DNA from: an uncultured Prevotellaceae bacterium
GTDB lineage: Bacteria; Bacteroidota; Bacteroidia; Bacteroidales; Muribaculaceae
DNA: 64,000 nucleotides
Assembly: GCA_900316835.1 (NCBI GenBank)
Contig: ONEL01000004.1
Span: 1-64,000, forward strand
Direction: 5' to 3'
Shown here piece after piece: positions 38,416 through 47,075 of this stretch. Numbering within the stretch: the first letter of the stretch is position 1; each line of letters opens with the position of its first letter. A program made the translations under genes and the position numbers. The notes beneath the pieces are model-generated. The model was given only the letters and a program-made list of their open reading frames with translations. It was not told the origin of the DNA and did no database searches.

Positions 38416-39348
38416 ATGACACTAAAAGAATTAAAAGAGATAATTAAAGGTAAGCACATTGACCGCGTTGCCGGATTTTGCAACAGCTATGAGCAGATGT
38501 TTGACCGCTGCTGCATTGATGAGTCTAGAAGCGATTCAGTTGTGATTGACACATTCGAATTCGAGGATGAGCATGACCAACGCTTCATTCCTGTTTCAGA
38601 GGCAATGGCCAAATTGCTGGAAATGAGCGCCAAGCATGACGATGACCGTGTCATGATGACGGGCTTAGACAATAATGTTTCCAACGAAGTACTCTTTCGC
38701 AACGTGAGTTGCACCAAGCTCATACCATCGGCTGAAGGTAATGCTGGCTTGTGCCTGCTAGGTCGCGAGCCTTTGAGATTTATCGATGATGTTGATGACG
38801 ATGAATTTCTCGATTATGAACGTGTGTATCATGTAAAATTTATCATTGAAGACCCCAGGGCCCAGAATCTGAATGAGAAGTTCATGGATTTTATCTCTGC
38901 CAACTGCAATTGGCCTCCTTCTTGCGAGCGATCCAGCGATGATGCGATGTATTTCACCTATTACGATGATGCCACATTCTTGTCATTTGTCACCGATGAG
39001 GGCACTAGTGCCAATCTTATTGCTCTGATTGCGGGGGCTTTTGATGGTGCCTATTTCACCTGCACGCCACTAACACGTGATTCCGAGGTGGAGCGCTTGA
39101 GCAACGACCGTCATGGCAAGTGCTTTGGCCCTTGCCAGGCTGTGGTCTATCCGGCATATCGCCCCGATGATTATAATGTTCCACACTTGAGGGAGATTGC
39201 ATCCTCCATTTGCTACGCCAAGGAGTGCGCCAGCAAGGATGAGATGGAACAGTTTATTGCCAGCCACAACCCCGATGAGGCTGTGGGCGACCTGGTGCGC
39301 CGCGTCACAACACGCTACATCGACCCGCTAACCCTTATCCTTGAATAA
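38416..39348 (+). CDS. Unknown 310-residue cytoplasmic protein
   Basis: No recognised domain, signal peptide or membrane helix. It is very acidic in the middle (FIDDVDDDEFLDYE near residue 125) and has scattered cysteines. The start ATG follows the small membrane protein by 23 nt, so it belongs to the same transcript. Base composition is less AT-rich than the LRR gene and the later nuclease-like gene, closer to the chromosome average. I cannot name a function. Confidence 0.7.
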   Translation: MTLKELKEIIKGKHIDRVAGFCNSYEQMFDRCCIDESRSDSVVIDTFEFEDEHDQRFIPVSEAMAKLLEMSAKHDDDRVMMTGLDNNVSNEVLFRNVSCTKLIPSAEGNAGLCLLGREPLRFIDDVDDDEFLDYERVYHVKFIIEDPRAQNLNEKFMDFISANCNWPPSCERSSDDAMYFTYYDDATFLSFVTDEGTSANLIALIAGAFDGAYFTCTPLTRDSEVERLSNDRHGKCFGPCQAVVYPAYRPDDYNVPHLREIASSICYAKECASKDEMEQFIASHNPDEAVGDLVRRVTTRYIDPLTLILE

Positions 39349-39370
39349 GGTTATTATATTGAACACTTAT

Positions 39371-39404
39371 AAAGAGACCGCCGAAACGCTTTAAAGGGAG
39401 TAGG
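39371..39404 (+). repeat. 34-nt leader repeat, copy 2
   Basis: Differs from copy 1 only at two adjacent positions in the middle (TTAAAGGG for TGAAAGGG after the CGCT, counting the frame of the repeat). It lies 22 nt after the preceding stop and 24 nt before the next ATG. Confidence 0.9.
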
Positions 39405-39428
39405 CATAATTTCAAAAACAATACTATT

Positions 39429-40385
39429 ATGACACAAGAAATGGGTGAATCCCTTATGTATTCCTGGCTACGCCATGTGAAAGGATGCCAAATCGCGCAA
39501 ACGAACTGGAAAGCCTCTCCCACATGGGACATGAAATACTTTATGGAAGCTCAAGACCTCTATTCTCGTTTTCTCGAAGATGCTAAAACCCAGGGGCCTG
39601 TTGAAGATGAATGCAAAATATCTTTCAAGCAATCTTTATATCAAACAGAGATTGATGTAATAGGCTTAAACAAGACAAGTCTTAGTCACAATGGGAAAAT
39701 TTATGCTGCTGAAGTGGCTTACCACAGTGATGGACTACATTACAATAAGAACGGCAAGAACAACTCTACTGGAAAAGTGATATCTAAGCTTATTAAGAAT
39801 GCCGTTGCAGTTTATGCTATTTGGGGTAACATAGAAGCTGAAATATTATTCGTAACGCCAGTTATCTCAAATACACTGAATGTTCAAATTCAGTCTACCA
39901 TAAAAATCTTAAATGGACTTGCATCTAGTTACGGCTTAAATTACAACTTCAGGTTTATCGCTAACGATGACTTCAAGTTGAGAATCATCGACCCTGTTTA
40001 TATCATGAGTCAGGGCGTGAACGACTCTTCTGAAATGTTTTTAAGAGCCCAAAAGTTACTAGATATTTCAGGTGTCCTTTCCGTGAAAAACAATCTGAAA
40101 AATCCTGATTCGTTTGATGAGTTTGGAGCAGTTGGTGAAATTGCCAACAAAGCTTTAAGAGCTGTCTTATCCAACAAAGACATTAACAAGAAGATTATTG
40201 ACGGATTACAACCTTTAATAAGTTCCTCTACACTTACCCCTCTTGTAAATACGGTTCCTCATGGCTTGTCAAATAGATATTATAAGACACCTATAATGGC
40301 CAAGAATGGTGATTTTTATCTTTGTAATAACTGGTTTATGAATAAAAAGACTGATTTAATCGATTATATTATTGGCTTATTGTAG
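39429..40385 (+). CDS. Unknown protein with a possible PD-(D/E)XK nuclease-like core
   Basis: 318 residues, no export signal. TEIDVIGLN (E74, D76) followed by KIYAAEVAYHSDGLHY (E95) resembles the D...ExK strands of PD-(D/E)XK enzymes, but the Lys position is Ala, so activity is uncertain. KVISKLIKNAVAVYAIWG and AEILFVTPVIS complete a plausible alpha/beta core. The family seems to occur in scattered bacteria without known function. The gene is AT-rich. Copy 2 of the 34-nt repeat precedes it and copy 3 follows, so it forms a repeat-bounded unit. Confidence 0.65.
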   Translation: MTQEMGESLMYSWLRHVKGCQIAQTNWKASPTWDMKYFMEAQDLYSRFLEDAKTQGPVEDECKISFKQSLYQTEIDVIGLNKTSLSHNGKIYAAEVAYHSDGLHYNKNGKNNSTGKVISKLIKNAVAVYAIWGNIEAEILFVTPVISNTLNVQIQSTIKILNGLASSYGLNYNFRFIANDDFKLRIIDPVYIMSQGVNDSSEMFLRAQKLLDISGVLSVKNNLKNPDSFDEFGAVGEIANKALRAVLSNKDINKKIIDGLQPLISSSTLTPLVNTVPHGLSNRYYKTPIMAKNGDFYLCNNWFMNKKTDLIDYIIGLL

Positions 40386-40410
40386 TCAACAGTTCTTCAC
40401 ACTGGCAAAA

Positions 40411-40444
40411 AAAGAGACCGCCGAAACGCTTGAAAGGGAGTAAG
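40411..40444 (+). repeat. 34-nt leader repeat, copy 3
   Basis: Same as copy 1 except GTAAG for GTAGG at the end. The next ATG (40469) is again exactly 24 nt away, although the frame opened there is only 19 codons long. Confidence 0.9.
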
Positions 40445-40467
40445 CAATGGAAATTTAAAATTAACAC

Positions 40468-40587
40468 AATGAAGAAATCTTTAATGATTGCAGCCGTATT
40501 GCAAAATATAAAAAAGCAGGAAAACTAACTCCTGAACAACAACGCATCGATCGATTGTTTAGGGGGTGGGAAAATTCAAATTTTTAG
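40468..40587 (+). pseudogene. Frameshifted or decayed mini-gene behind leader copy 3
   Basis: The ATG at 40469 opens a 19-codon frame. The neighbouring frame from 40468 reads NEEIFNDCSRIAKYKKAG and on to DRLFRGWENSNF before a stop at 40585, without an ATG. One extra base after the ATG would join start and long frame into about 40 codons. I infer a small gene damaged by a one-base loss, or the truncated start of a larger one. A terminator-like hairpin follows at 40624. Confidence 0.4.
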
Positions 40588-40623
40588 TAGGTAATTTGCT
40601 TTTTATCAAGACGCGAAACTAAG

Positions 40624-40656
40624 GATGCCGTTGCAGTTGCAGTAACGGCATCTTTG
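40624..40656 (+). terminator. Probable terminator of the repeat-led genes
   Basis: GATGCCGTT (40624-40632) pairs perfectly with AACGGCATC (40644-40652), followed by TTTG. Confidence 0.55.
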
Positions 40657-40864
40657 TACATATCTAAACAGTTCCCAAGAATATGTATATGTCGGGTAAT
40701 AATTTGTTTGATATAGGAAAATAAATTCACTCTTTCCTTGTTATTTTTTCAATATGTATACCTATATTTGCTGTGGATTTTGGTTTAAAATCACAAGTGT
40801 CACTTTTTATTTTCAATGAAAATCGCAAGTGGCAAAATGATAAACTGCTTTAATACAGACCTCT
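40657..40864 (+). promoter_or_regulatory. Promoter region of the kinase pair
   Basis: TATATTTG at 40763-40770 is the -7 box; the -33 region (CTTG near 40737-40740) is weak. The predicted leader is about 88 nt. No other feature was seen. Confidence 0.55.
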
Positions 40865-42307
40865 ATGCAGGAAACTAACATTTATAACTCGTCGAGCTTT
40901 TTTGAGACCGAGGAGGGAGAGATTGACGCTCGGTTTACCGATTTCAGCGACCTGCCGTGCCAGCGGCCATGGCTGTGCTTGAAGCGCGTAAAACGTTTTG
41001 GGCAGTGGTGGATTGTCAAGGGCGTGAACCCACAATTTGAGCCGCGTGATAAGGCACAAGCACTGCTCGACCGCGAGTTTGAGCGCTGCATGACGCTGTG
41101 GCATCCGAGCATTGTGCGCATAATAGCTCAGCAGGAGGTGCCCACTATGCAGGGCCGCTGCATCATCGAGGAGTGGGTCGACGGCATCAGCTTCGACAAG
41201 TTTCTCGCTACCGAGCCATCGCTGCAAGTGCGTCAGGACATTGCCAGCCAACTGGTGGAGGCTGTGCGATACTATGTGAGTAAGGGCGTGACACATGGCA
41301 ATCTAAAGCCCAGTAATGTGCTTGTCACTCACAATGGCGCTCACGTCAAGCTCATCGATTTCGAGCCCGATGCATCTAGTGTTCAGAGCGACATTGCCGC
41401 TCTGGGCAAGTTACTGCGCATGCTCAACCTGCCCGGCAAGTTCAACAAGCTAATAAAACGCTGTGAAAAAGGCAAATACAGCTCTGCCGAGAAACTGCAA
41501 CAAGACTTTTCCGTAGCAAAAAAGAAAAAACGCTGGCGGTGGCTGTTGCCTGCGTTAGCGGCTGCGGTGGCTGTTGCCGCTGTGGTGGCAACATTCTCAT
41601 GGGGCAGCAACCAGCGTCAAGCCGACGAGAAAAAGCTGCCAGCTGGCTATGTTGTGGATAGCATCGCTCCGGCTGGCACTTCACAAGTTTACTCAATTGT
41701 GTCGAATGCCGATATTTATTGGCTACCATTTGATTCGATAACACCTGGTAATATTTCTGAAACCATCGCTGTAGATCTAGGATTGAGTGTGAAATGGAGC
41801 AAGATGAACATGGGTGCCGATCACCCATCGGTAAATTTTGTGGGAAGCTACTATGCTTGGGGCGACACCACCGACCTAAGAAAGTGGGGTGGAATTGACA
41901 AATATTGGCCTGAGAGCAAGCCAATGCCAAAGCAGTCGATAAGCGGCACCAGCATCGACTTTGCTCACTTGCGTTGGGGTGGTAAATGGCGCATACCCAC
42001 ACTTGATGAGTGGCAAGAACTGATTGACCGTTGCGACTGGAAATACCGCAACGCGGGCGACGGAGCGGCAGGATATGTGGTGACGGGCCCCAACGGCAAC
42101 AGCATCTTCCTGCCTTTTGCCGGCTTGAGCGTTGACGGCATCAATATGCTAAACGTGGGAAGATATGGGTACTACTGGACTGCAACGCCTGCAGGGAACG
42201 GCAAGCGCATGGCACATCATGTGCTTCTCGAAGAAGGAAGAATCCTCGCCGACCAGACCGAGACTCTCGACTGTTTCATGTCTATTAGACCGATCATTGA
42301 TAAGTGA
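40865..42307 (+). CDS. Membrane pseudokinase with FISUMP-like extracytoplasmic domain
   Basis: 480 residues. The N-terminal domain (about 30-210) follows the Ser/Thr-kinase fold: WWIVKGV carries the ATP-site Lys and CIIEEWVDG the hinge, but the catalytic loop reads HGNLKPSNV (about 143) instead of HRDLKPSN, and DFG is DFE (about 164). It is therefore probably inactive. A Lys/Arg-rich stretch and one membrane helix (about 223-246) follow. The outer part ends in a module (about 300-480; AVDLGLSVKWSKMNMGA, WGGKWRIPTLDEWQELI, GYYWTAT) of the Fibrobacter-major-paralogous type. It is followed 7 nt later by an active-looking paralogue. Confidence 0.82.
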   Translation: MQETNIYNSSSFFETEEGEIDARFTDFSDLPCQRPWLCLKRVKRFGQWWIVKGVNPQFEPRDKAQALLDREFERCMTLWHPSIVRIIAQQEVPTMQGRCIIEEWVDGISFDKFLATEPSLQVRQDIASQLVEAVRYYVSKGVTHGNLKPSNVLVTHNGAHVKLIDFEPDASSVQSDIAALGKLLRMLNLPGKFNKLIKRCEKGKYSSAEKLQQDFSVAKKKKRWRWLLPALAAAVAVAAVVATFSWGSNQRQADEKKLPAGYVVDSIAPAGTSQVYSIVSNADIYWLPFDSITPGNISETIAVDLGLSVKWSKMNMGADHPSVNFVGSYYAWGDTTDLRKWGGIDKYWPESKPMPKQSISGTSIDFAHLRWGGKWRIPTLDEWQELIDRCDWKYRNAGDGAAGYVVTGPNGNSIFLPFAGLSVDGINMLNVGRYGYYWTATPAGNGKRMAHHVLLEEGRILADQTETLDCFMSIRPIIDK

Positions 42308-42314
42308 CAACATT

Positions 42315-43874
42315 ATGAATCACGATTTCCACAACATCAAGATTCTTGAGCACCAGGGAACATTCAACCTGCTGGCGAGAGGTGAGCGCTATGGGCAGTT
42401 ATGGCTCCTGAAAGGGTTGAAGCCAGAGTTTGCCCAAAAGAAGCTTTATCGCGACTTGCTGCGCAAGGAATTTGATATCGCCATTCAGTTACATCATCCA
42501 AACATTGTGGGCATGGTGAGCATGGAGAGAATTGAGGCACTTGGCTCACTGTGCATAGTGGAGGAATGGATAGATGGCGAAACATTGCTTCAGTGGCTCA
42601 GCAGCAATCACACAGTGGAGGAAAAACTGAATGTTTTGCGACAATTGCTCACAGCTATCGCACATTGTCACAACCATGATGTGATTCATCGTGACCTCAA
42701 GCCATCTAACATCATGATAACACGCGAGGACAATCAGGTGAAAATCATCGATTTCGGGCTTAGCGACACCGACCGCTACTCGTCGCTCAAGGCTGCAGCT
42801 GGCACCATTAACTATGTGGCTCCCGAAGTTCTCGAAAAAGATGGCGAGACAACCGTCCAAGCCGATATATTCTCGCTGGGCATGATCATGAAAGACATGC
42901 ACTTGCCCAAGCGCTATAATGCTGTAATTGATAAGGCTGTGGCTACCCTCCGCAATGAGCGTTTTGGCAGCGTGGGGCAGCTGCAGGAGGCGATAGAAAT
43001 GAATGGTTATCGCAGCTGGCAGAAAAAGTGGCTGGCAGTAGCTGCCGGTGCCGCTTTGCTGCTTTGCTTGGCAGCGTTTTGGGGAGGATATAAACTAAAT
43101 ATCAGGCTGCCTCTAGGGCAGCAATCATCTACAAGTTATCAGGATGTTGATTATGGGCAACATAGTGCCGACAGTCTTGCGCTTGCCACCGACACTGCGC
43201 TCACCACAATAATTATTGCTGATAAGGGCCTGTCGCTGTACTATCCCAAGCCTGGCGTCGCAGTGGCGGTGTCGCCAATTTCCGAGAGCGACGCCGTGGA
43301 CCTTGGTCTCAGCGTATTGTGGGCACCATGCAACGTGGGTGCCGAGCGCACCATGGGACGGCTCATGCCAGGAGCATTCCTCAGGAACTTGGCTCATAAT
43401 CCATATCAAACATTGAATGATGAATCTGATTATTTTAGAGACTATTTCTATAATACAACGCTGAGTTTTGAGGGCACCATTCACGATGCAGCTCACATGT
43501 TGTGGAGAGGAAAATGGCGTTTACCCCTCAAGAGTGAATTTCAAGAGTTGATTGATAAGTGCAAGTGGGAATATGTGGAACCACCAGGCGACCTGCCAGG
43601 GTTTCTCATCATTGGCCCGAGTGGCAAGAGCATGTTCCTGCCTATGGGGGGCTTCAGATATGACACGCACTATTTCTCGGTGGGCACTAAAGGTTTTTAT
43701 TGGACAGCATCGCGTGCTAAAGCAGGAGAAGATCCTAATGACTGGGCGATTACTTTTGATAACTACATGATTAGTATAAACGTGTTTAGCAATCTCAACG
43801 CTTTCCTTGTGCGCCCGGTTCTTGACAAGAAACCACACAAAATCAATGAGTTTTACAACCATCTTCCAGAGTAA
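42315..43874 (+). CDS. Membrane Ser/Thr protein kinase with FISUMP-like extracytoplasmic domain
   Basis: 519 residues. The kinase domain (about 15-230) is intact: WLLKGL with the ATP-site Lys, CIVEEWIDGE hinge, HRDLKPSNIMI (about 125), IDFGLSD (about 146) and APEVLEKDGE as the APE motif. One membrane helix (about 239-258) leads to an outer domain (about 310-515; AVDLGLSVLWAPCNVGAE, WRGKWRLPLKSEFQELI, GFYWTAS) like that of the neighbour. It could sense an outside signal and phosphorylate the pseudokinase or other targets. The start at 42315 matches the paralogue; a longer open frame upstream overlaps the first gene. Confidence 0.85.
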   Translation: MNHDFHNIKILEHQGTFNLLARGERYGQLWLLKGLKPEFAQKKLYRDLLRKEFDIAIQLHHPNIVGMVSMERIEALGSLCIVEEWIDGETLLQWLSSNHTVEEKLNVLRQLLTAIAHCHNHDVIHRDLKPSNIMITREDNQVKIIDFGLSDTDRYSSLKAAAGTINYVAPEVLEKDGETTVQADIFSLGMIMKDMHLPKRYNAVIDKAVATLRNERFGSVGQLQEAIEMNGYRSWQKKWLAVAAGAALLLCLAAFWGGYKLNIRLPLGQQSSTSYQDVDYGQHSADSLALATDTALTTIIIADKGLSLYYPKPGVAVAVSPISESDAVDLGLSVLWAPCNVGAERTMGRLMPGAFLRNLAHNPYQTLNDESDYFRDYFYNTTLSFEGTIHDAAHMLWRGKWRLPLKSEFQELIDKCKWEYVEPPGDLPGFLIIGPSGKSMFLPMGGFRYDTHYFSVGTKGFYWTASRAKAGEDPNDWAITFDNYMISINVFSNLNAFLVRPVLDKKPHKINEFYNHLPE

Positions 43875-43899
43875 ACTTTGAGTTCTCGCAACGAGAAAA

Positions 43900-43936
43900 A
43901 ATAGAGAGTGGCCCAAATCAATTTAGACCACTCTCC
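43900..43936 (-). terminator. Terminator of the lysine-fermentation operon
   Basis: GAGAGTGG (43904-43911) with CCACTCTC (43928-43935); on the - strand a T run follows. It also lies 30 nt behind the kinase gene. Confidence 0.65.
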
Positions 43937-43963
43937 TTCATTATGAGAACAAAATCTATTTGT

Positions 43964-44980
43964 TTATTTCTCCAGCTCTTTCTTGAGTCTTTCGGTGAGC
44001 ATGGGGACAATCTTGTGGAGGTCGCCCACGATACCGAGGTCGGCAACGCTGAAGATGGGAGCAAACTTGTCCTTATTGATGGCGATGATGAAATCGCTCT
44101 CTTCCATACCTGCAAGGTGCTGAATGGCACCGCTGATGCCACATGCCATGTAGAGCTGTGGACGCACGGTCTTGCCGGTTTGACCCACCTGGCACTCGTG
44201 TGGCATAACTCCATTGTCGACCATAGCACGAGAAGAAGCTACTTGCCCACCAAGCACATCGGCAAGTGCCTGCAGCTTGTTGAAGCCCTCCTTGTCGTGA
44301 ACGCCACGTCCACCCGAAACCAGAATCTTAGCCTCGGCAATGTCGGCCATCTCCTTGTCGGCCTTAATGGTCTCAACAACTTTAACCTTAAACTTCGAGG
44401 TGTCAAACTTGGGAGCAAACTCGGTGATGATACCCATGCGGCTAGCGTCGCGCTCCATCTTCTGCATCACACCGGGACGCACTGTCGACATTTGTGGACG
44501 GTTATTGGGGCACACGATGGTAGCCATGAGGTTTCCACCAAATGCAGGACGAGTCATGCAGAACTCTTTCTCCTCATCCTTAACTGGAAGAATCTCGAGC
44601 TTGGTGCAGTCGGCAGTAAGACCAGTCTTGAGTCGTGAAGCCAAGCGTGGAGCCAGGTCACGACCAATGGTGGTGGCACCGTAGAGCACGATGTGAGGCT
44701 TGCGGTCGAGAATAATCTGCGACACAGCCTGCGAATATTGCTCACTGAGGAAGTCCTTGAGTTCGGGAGTGTCGACTACGATAACCTCGTCGGCACCATA
44801 TTCAATAAGAGCTTGAGCCTGGTCCTTAATGCCACAACCCAGCAGCATAGCCACAACCTTCTCTTCAAGCACATCGGCGAGGTCACGAGCCTTGCCCAAA
44901 AGTTCGAATGCAACGGACTGGATTACACCTTCACGTTGTTCAGCAAAAACAAATACGTTTTTATAATCGTTCTTTTCCAT
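43964..44980 (-). CDS. etfA: Electron transfer flavoprotein, alpha subunit
   Basis: 338 residues: N-terminal domain I (about 1-190) and the C-terminal FAD-binding domain with SGGRGVHDKEGF and GQTGKTVRPQLYMACGISGAIQH. With EtfB it passes electrons to or from the acyl-CoA dehydrogenase two genes upstream. In crotonyl-CoA reduction such complexes often bifurcate electrons from NADH to ferredoxin; this is likely but not shown by sequence alone. Last gene of the long operon. Confidence 0.94.
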   Translation of the reverse strand: MEKNDYKNVFVFAEQREGVIQSVAFELLGKARDLADVLEEKVVAMLLGCGIKDQAQALIEYGADEVIVVDTPELKDFLSEQYSQAVSQIILDRKPHIVLYGATTIGRDLAPRLASRLKTGLTADCTKLEILPVKDEEKEFCMTRPAFGGNLMATIVCPNNRPQMSTVRPGVMQKMERDASRMGIITEFAPKFDTSKFKVKVVETIKADKEMADIAEAKILVSGGRGVHDKEGFNKLQALADVLGGQVASSRAMVDNGVMPHECQVGQTGKTVRPQLYMACGISGAIQHLAGMEESDFIIAINKDKFAPIFSVADLGIVGDLHKIVPMLTERLKKELEK

Positions 44981-44993
44981 AGCTTCTTTACTT

Positions 44994-45776
44994 TTAGATG
45001 ATGTGTTTCTCTTTCAGTTTATTGATAATAAGCTCAACAGCTTCTTCCTCACTCACTTCATGAACCTCACCGGGCTCCTTCATAGCCTTGGGGAACGAAC
45101 GGAACACCTTAGTTGGTGAACCGGCAAGACCAAGCTTGCCCTCGTCAACGTCGATCTTGTCGGCGCCCCACACTTCCACTTCCTTGTCGTAGGCTTCCAT
45201 GATGCCACTCACGCTCATGTAGCGAGGCTCGAAAGCCGATGCAAGAACTGTGAGCAAGCACTTGCCTTCAACCTCCAGCACCTGAACGCTGTCCTCGTTC
45301 TCTTTGTGAACAAGGAGATTGCCATTGTCGAGACGCTTAGCGTCGGCAACGTAGGTGATTTGAGGCAGGTCGAGATGCTCGGCGAGCTCGGGTCCCACTT
45401 GTGCGGTATCGCCATCGATAGCCTGACGGCCGGCGATGATGAGGTCATAGTCGAGAGTGCGACACAGCCCCGACAGGGCGTAGCTGGTTGCCAAAGTGTC
45501 GGCACCAGCAAACTTGCGGTCGCTGAGCAGGATAGCACGGTCGGCTCCCATGGCGAAAGCCTCGCGCAAAATAACGTCGGCCTGTGGAGGACCCATCGAG
45601 ATTACAGTAATGTGTGCTCCACACTGATCCTTGAGTCGAAGAGCGAGTTCGAGACCGCCCTTATCGTCGGGGTTCATGATGCTAGGCACACCGTCACGAA
45701 TCAAAGTACCTTTTACGGGATCAATCTTGATTTCGGTGGTATCGGGAACTTGTTTTACGCAAACTATAATATTCAT
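44994..45776 (-). CDS. etfB: Electron transfer flavoprotein, beta subunit
   Basis: 260 residues starting MNIIVCVKQVPDTTEIKID, the standard EtfB opening, with DYDLIIAGRQAIDGDTAQVGPELAE in the middle, a nucleotide-binding motif seen in bifurcating forms. It pairs with EtfA 13 nt downstream and with the dehydrogenase 18 nt upstream. Confidence 0.94.
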   Translation of the reverse strand: MNIIVCVKQVPDTTEIKIDPVKGTLIRDGVPSIMNPDDKGGLELALRLKDQCGAHITVISMGPPQADVILREAFAMGADRAILLSDRKFAGADTLATSYALSGLCRTLDYDLIIAGRQAIDGDTAQVGPELAEHLDLPQITYVADAKRLDNGNLLVHKENEDSVQVLEVEGKCLLTVLASAFEPRYMSVSGIMEAYDKEVEVWGADKIDVDEGKLGLAGSPTKVFRSFPKAMKEPGEVHEVSEEEAVELIINKLKEKHII

Positions 45777-45794
45777 ATCTGTTGTCCTCCTTGA

Positions 45795-46934
45795 TTATTT
45801 AAATAAATGACCAGCGATGACCATGCGCTGTACCTCGGATGTACCTTCGTAAATCTCGGTAATCTTAGCATCACGCATCATGCGCTCCACAGGATATTCA
45901 CGAGTGTAGCCATAACCACCATGGAACTGAACAGCCTTGGTGGTGACTTCCATAGCAGTCTCGGCGGCAAAGAGCTTCGCCATAGCGGCATCGGCACTGT
46001 AAGGAATGCCGTTGTCCTTTTTCCAAGCCGCGCTGCGCACGAGCAAGCGAGCCGCCTCAACCTTAGTCTTGAGGTCGGCCATTTGGAACTGAGTGTTCTG
46101 GAACTTGGCGATAGCACGTCCAAATTGCTTGCGCTCCTTGGTATACTTAACAGTCTCGTCCATAGCACCTTGGGCAATACCCAGCGCCTGTGAAGCGATA
46201 CCAATGCGACCACCATCAAGAGTCTTCATAGCAATGCTAAATCCCTTGCCTAGCTGTCCGAGCAAGTTTTCCTTTGGCACCTCGCAGTTTTCAAAAATCA
46301 ACTCGCAAGTAGCGCTACCACGAATACCCATCTTCAACTCCTTCTTACCGATTGAGAAACCTGGCATCCCCTTCTCAACAATGAATGCCGAGATGCCCTT
46401 GGTACCCTTCGACTTGTCAGTCATCGCCATAACGATGAACACGTTAGCATAAGATGCGTTAGTGATAAAAATCTTAGAGCCATTGAGGATCCACTTGTCG
46501 CCGGCATCGACGGCTGTGGTTTGCTGCATAGCAGCATCGGTTCCGGCATTAGGCTCAGTGAGTCCAAAAGCACCAATCCACTCGCCAGAAGCAAGCTTGG
46601 GCAAGTATTTCATTTTTTGTTCCTCGGTGCCGTGCTCCAAGATTGGAGCCATGCACAGCGATGTGTGAGCCGAGAGAACCACACCAGTTGTGGCACACAC
46701 TCTCGAAAGCTCCTCGACTGCCATGATGTACATTTGCACAGTGCCACCTGCTCCACCATATTGCTTGGGAACAGGAATACCCATGATACCGAGCTTACCC
46801 ATCTTCTCAACAGTCTCAAGAGGGAAACGCTCTTGCTCATCGACCTCGGCAGCCAAAGGCTTTACTTCATTCTCAGCAAATGAGCGAATCATTTGCAGAA
46901 AAAGTTGTTCTGTCTTTGAATAGCTAAAATCCAT
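45795..46934 (-). CDS. bcd: Short-chain (butyryl-) acyl-CoA dehydrogenase
   Basis: 379-residue flavoprotein. The two ACAD signatures are present: FGLTEPNAGTDA near residue 127 and QFHGGYGYTREYPVERMMRDAKI near residue 340; the catalytic base is the Glu in IYEGTSEVQ near residue 366. By context it reduces crotonyl-CoA to butyryl-CoA with EtfAB. It lies directly before etfB. Confidence 0.92.
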   Translation of the reverse strand: MDFSYSKTEQLFLQMIRSFAENEVKPLAAEVDEQERFPLETVEKMGKLGIMGIPVPKQYGGAGGTVQMYIMAVEELSRVCATTGVVLSAHTSLCMAPILEHGTEEQKMKYLPKLASGEWIGAFGLTEPNAGTDAAMQQTTAVDAGDKWILNGSKIFITNASYANVFIVMAMTDKSKGTKGISAFIVEKGMPGFSIGKKELKMGIRGSATCELIFENCEVPKENLLGQLGKGFSIAMKTLDGGRIGIASQALGIAQGAMDETVKYTKERKQFGRAIAKFQNTQFQMADLKTKVEAARLLVRSAAWKKDNGIPYSADAAMAKLFAAETAMEVTTKAVQFHGGYGYTREYPVERMMRDAKITEIYEGTSEVQRMVIAGHLFK

Positions 46935-46937
46935 ATA

Positions 46938-46998
46938 ATGTATAAGTTATCAGTTGTCAGTTATCAGTTGTCAGTTATCAGTTGTCAGTTTTCAGTTT
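46938..46998. repeat. Tandem AGTTRTC octamer repeat between hbd and bcd
   Basis: About seven octamers alternating cagttatc and cagttgtc, followed by T9 and G6 runs near 46997-47011. It lies in the 141-nt gap between hbd and bcd, and matches the octamers at 14216 and about 21405. Confidence 0.85.
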
Positions 46999-47075
46999 TT
47001 TTTTGGGGGGAAAGTTAGTCCACCTAAGCTGAAAGTAGATATTGAAACCTGAATGAATAATTTATTAAATGTAAA

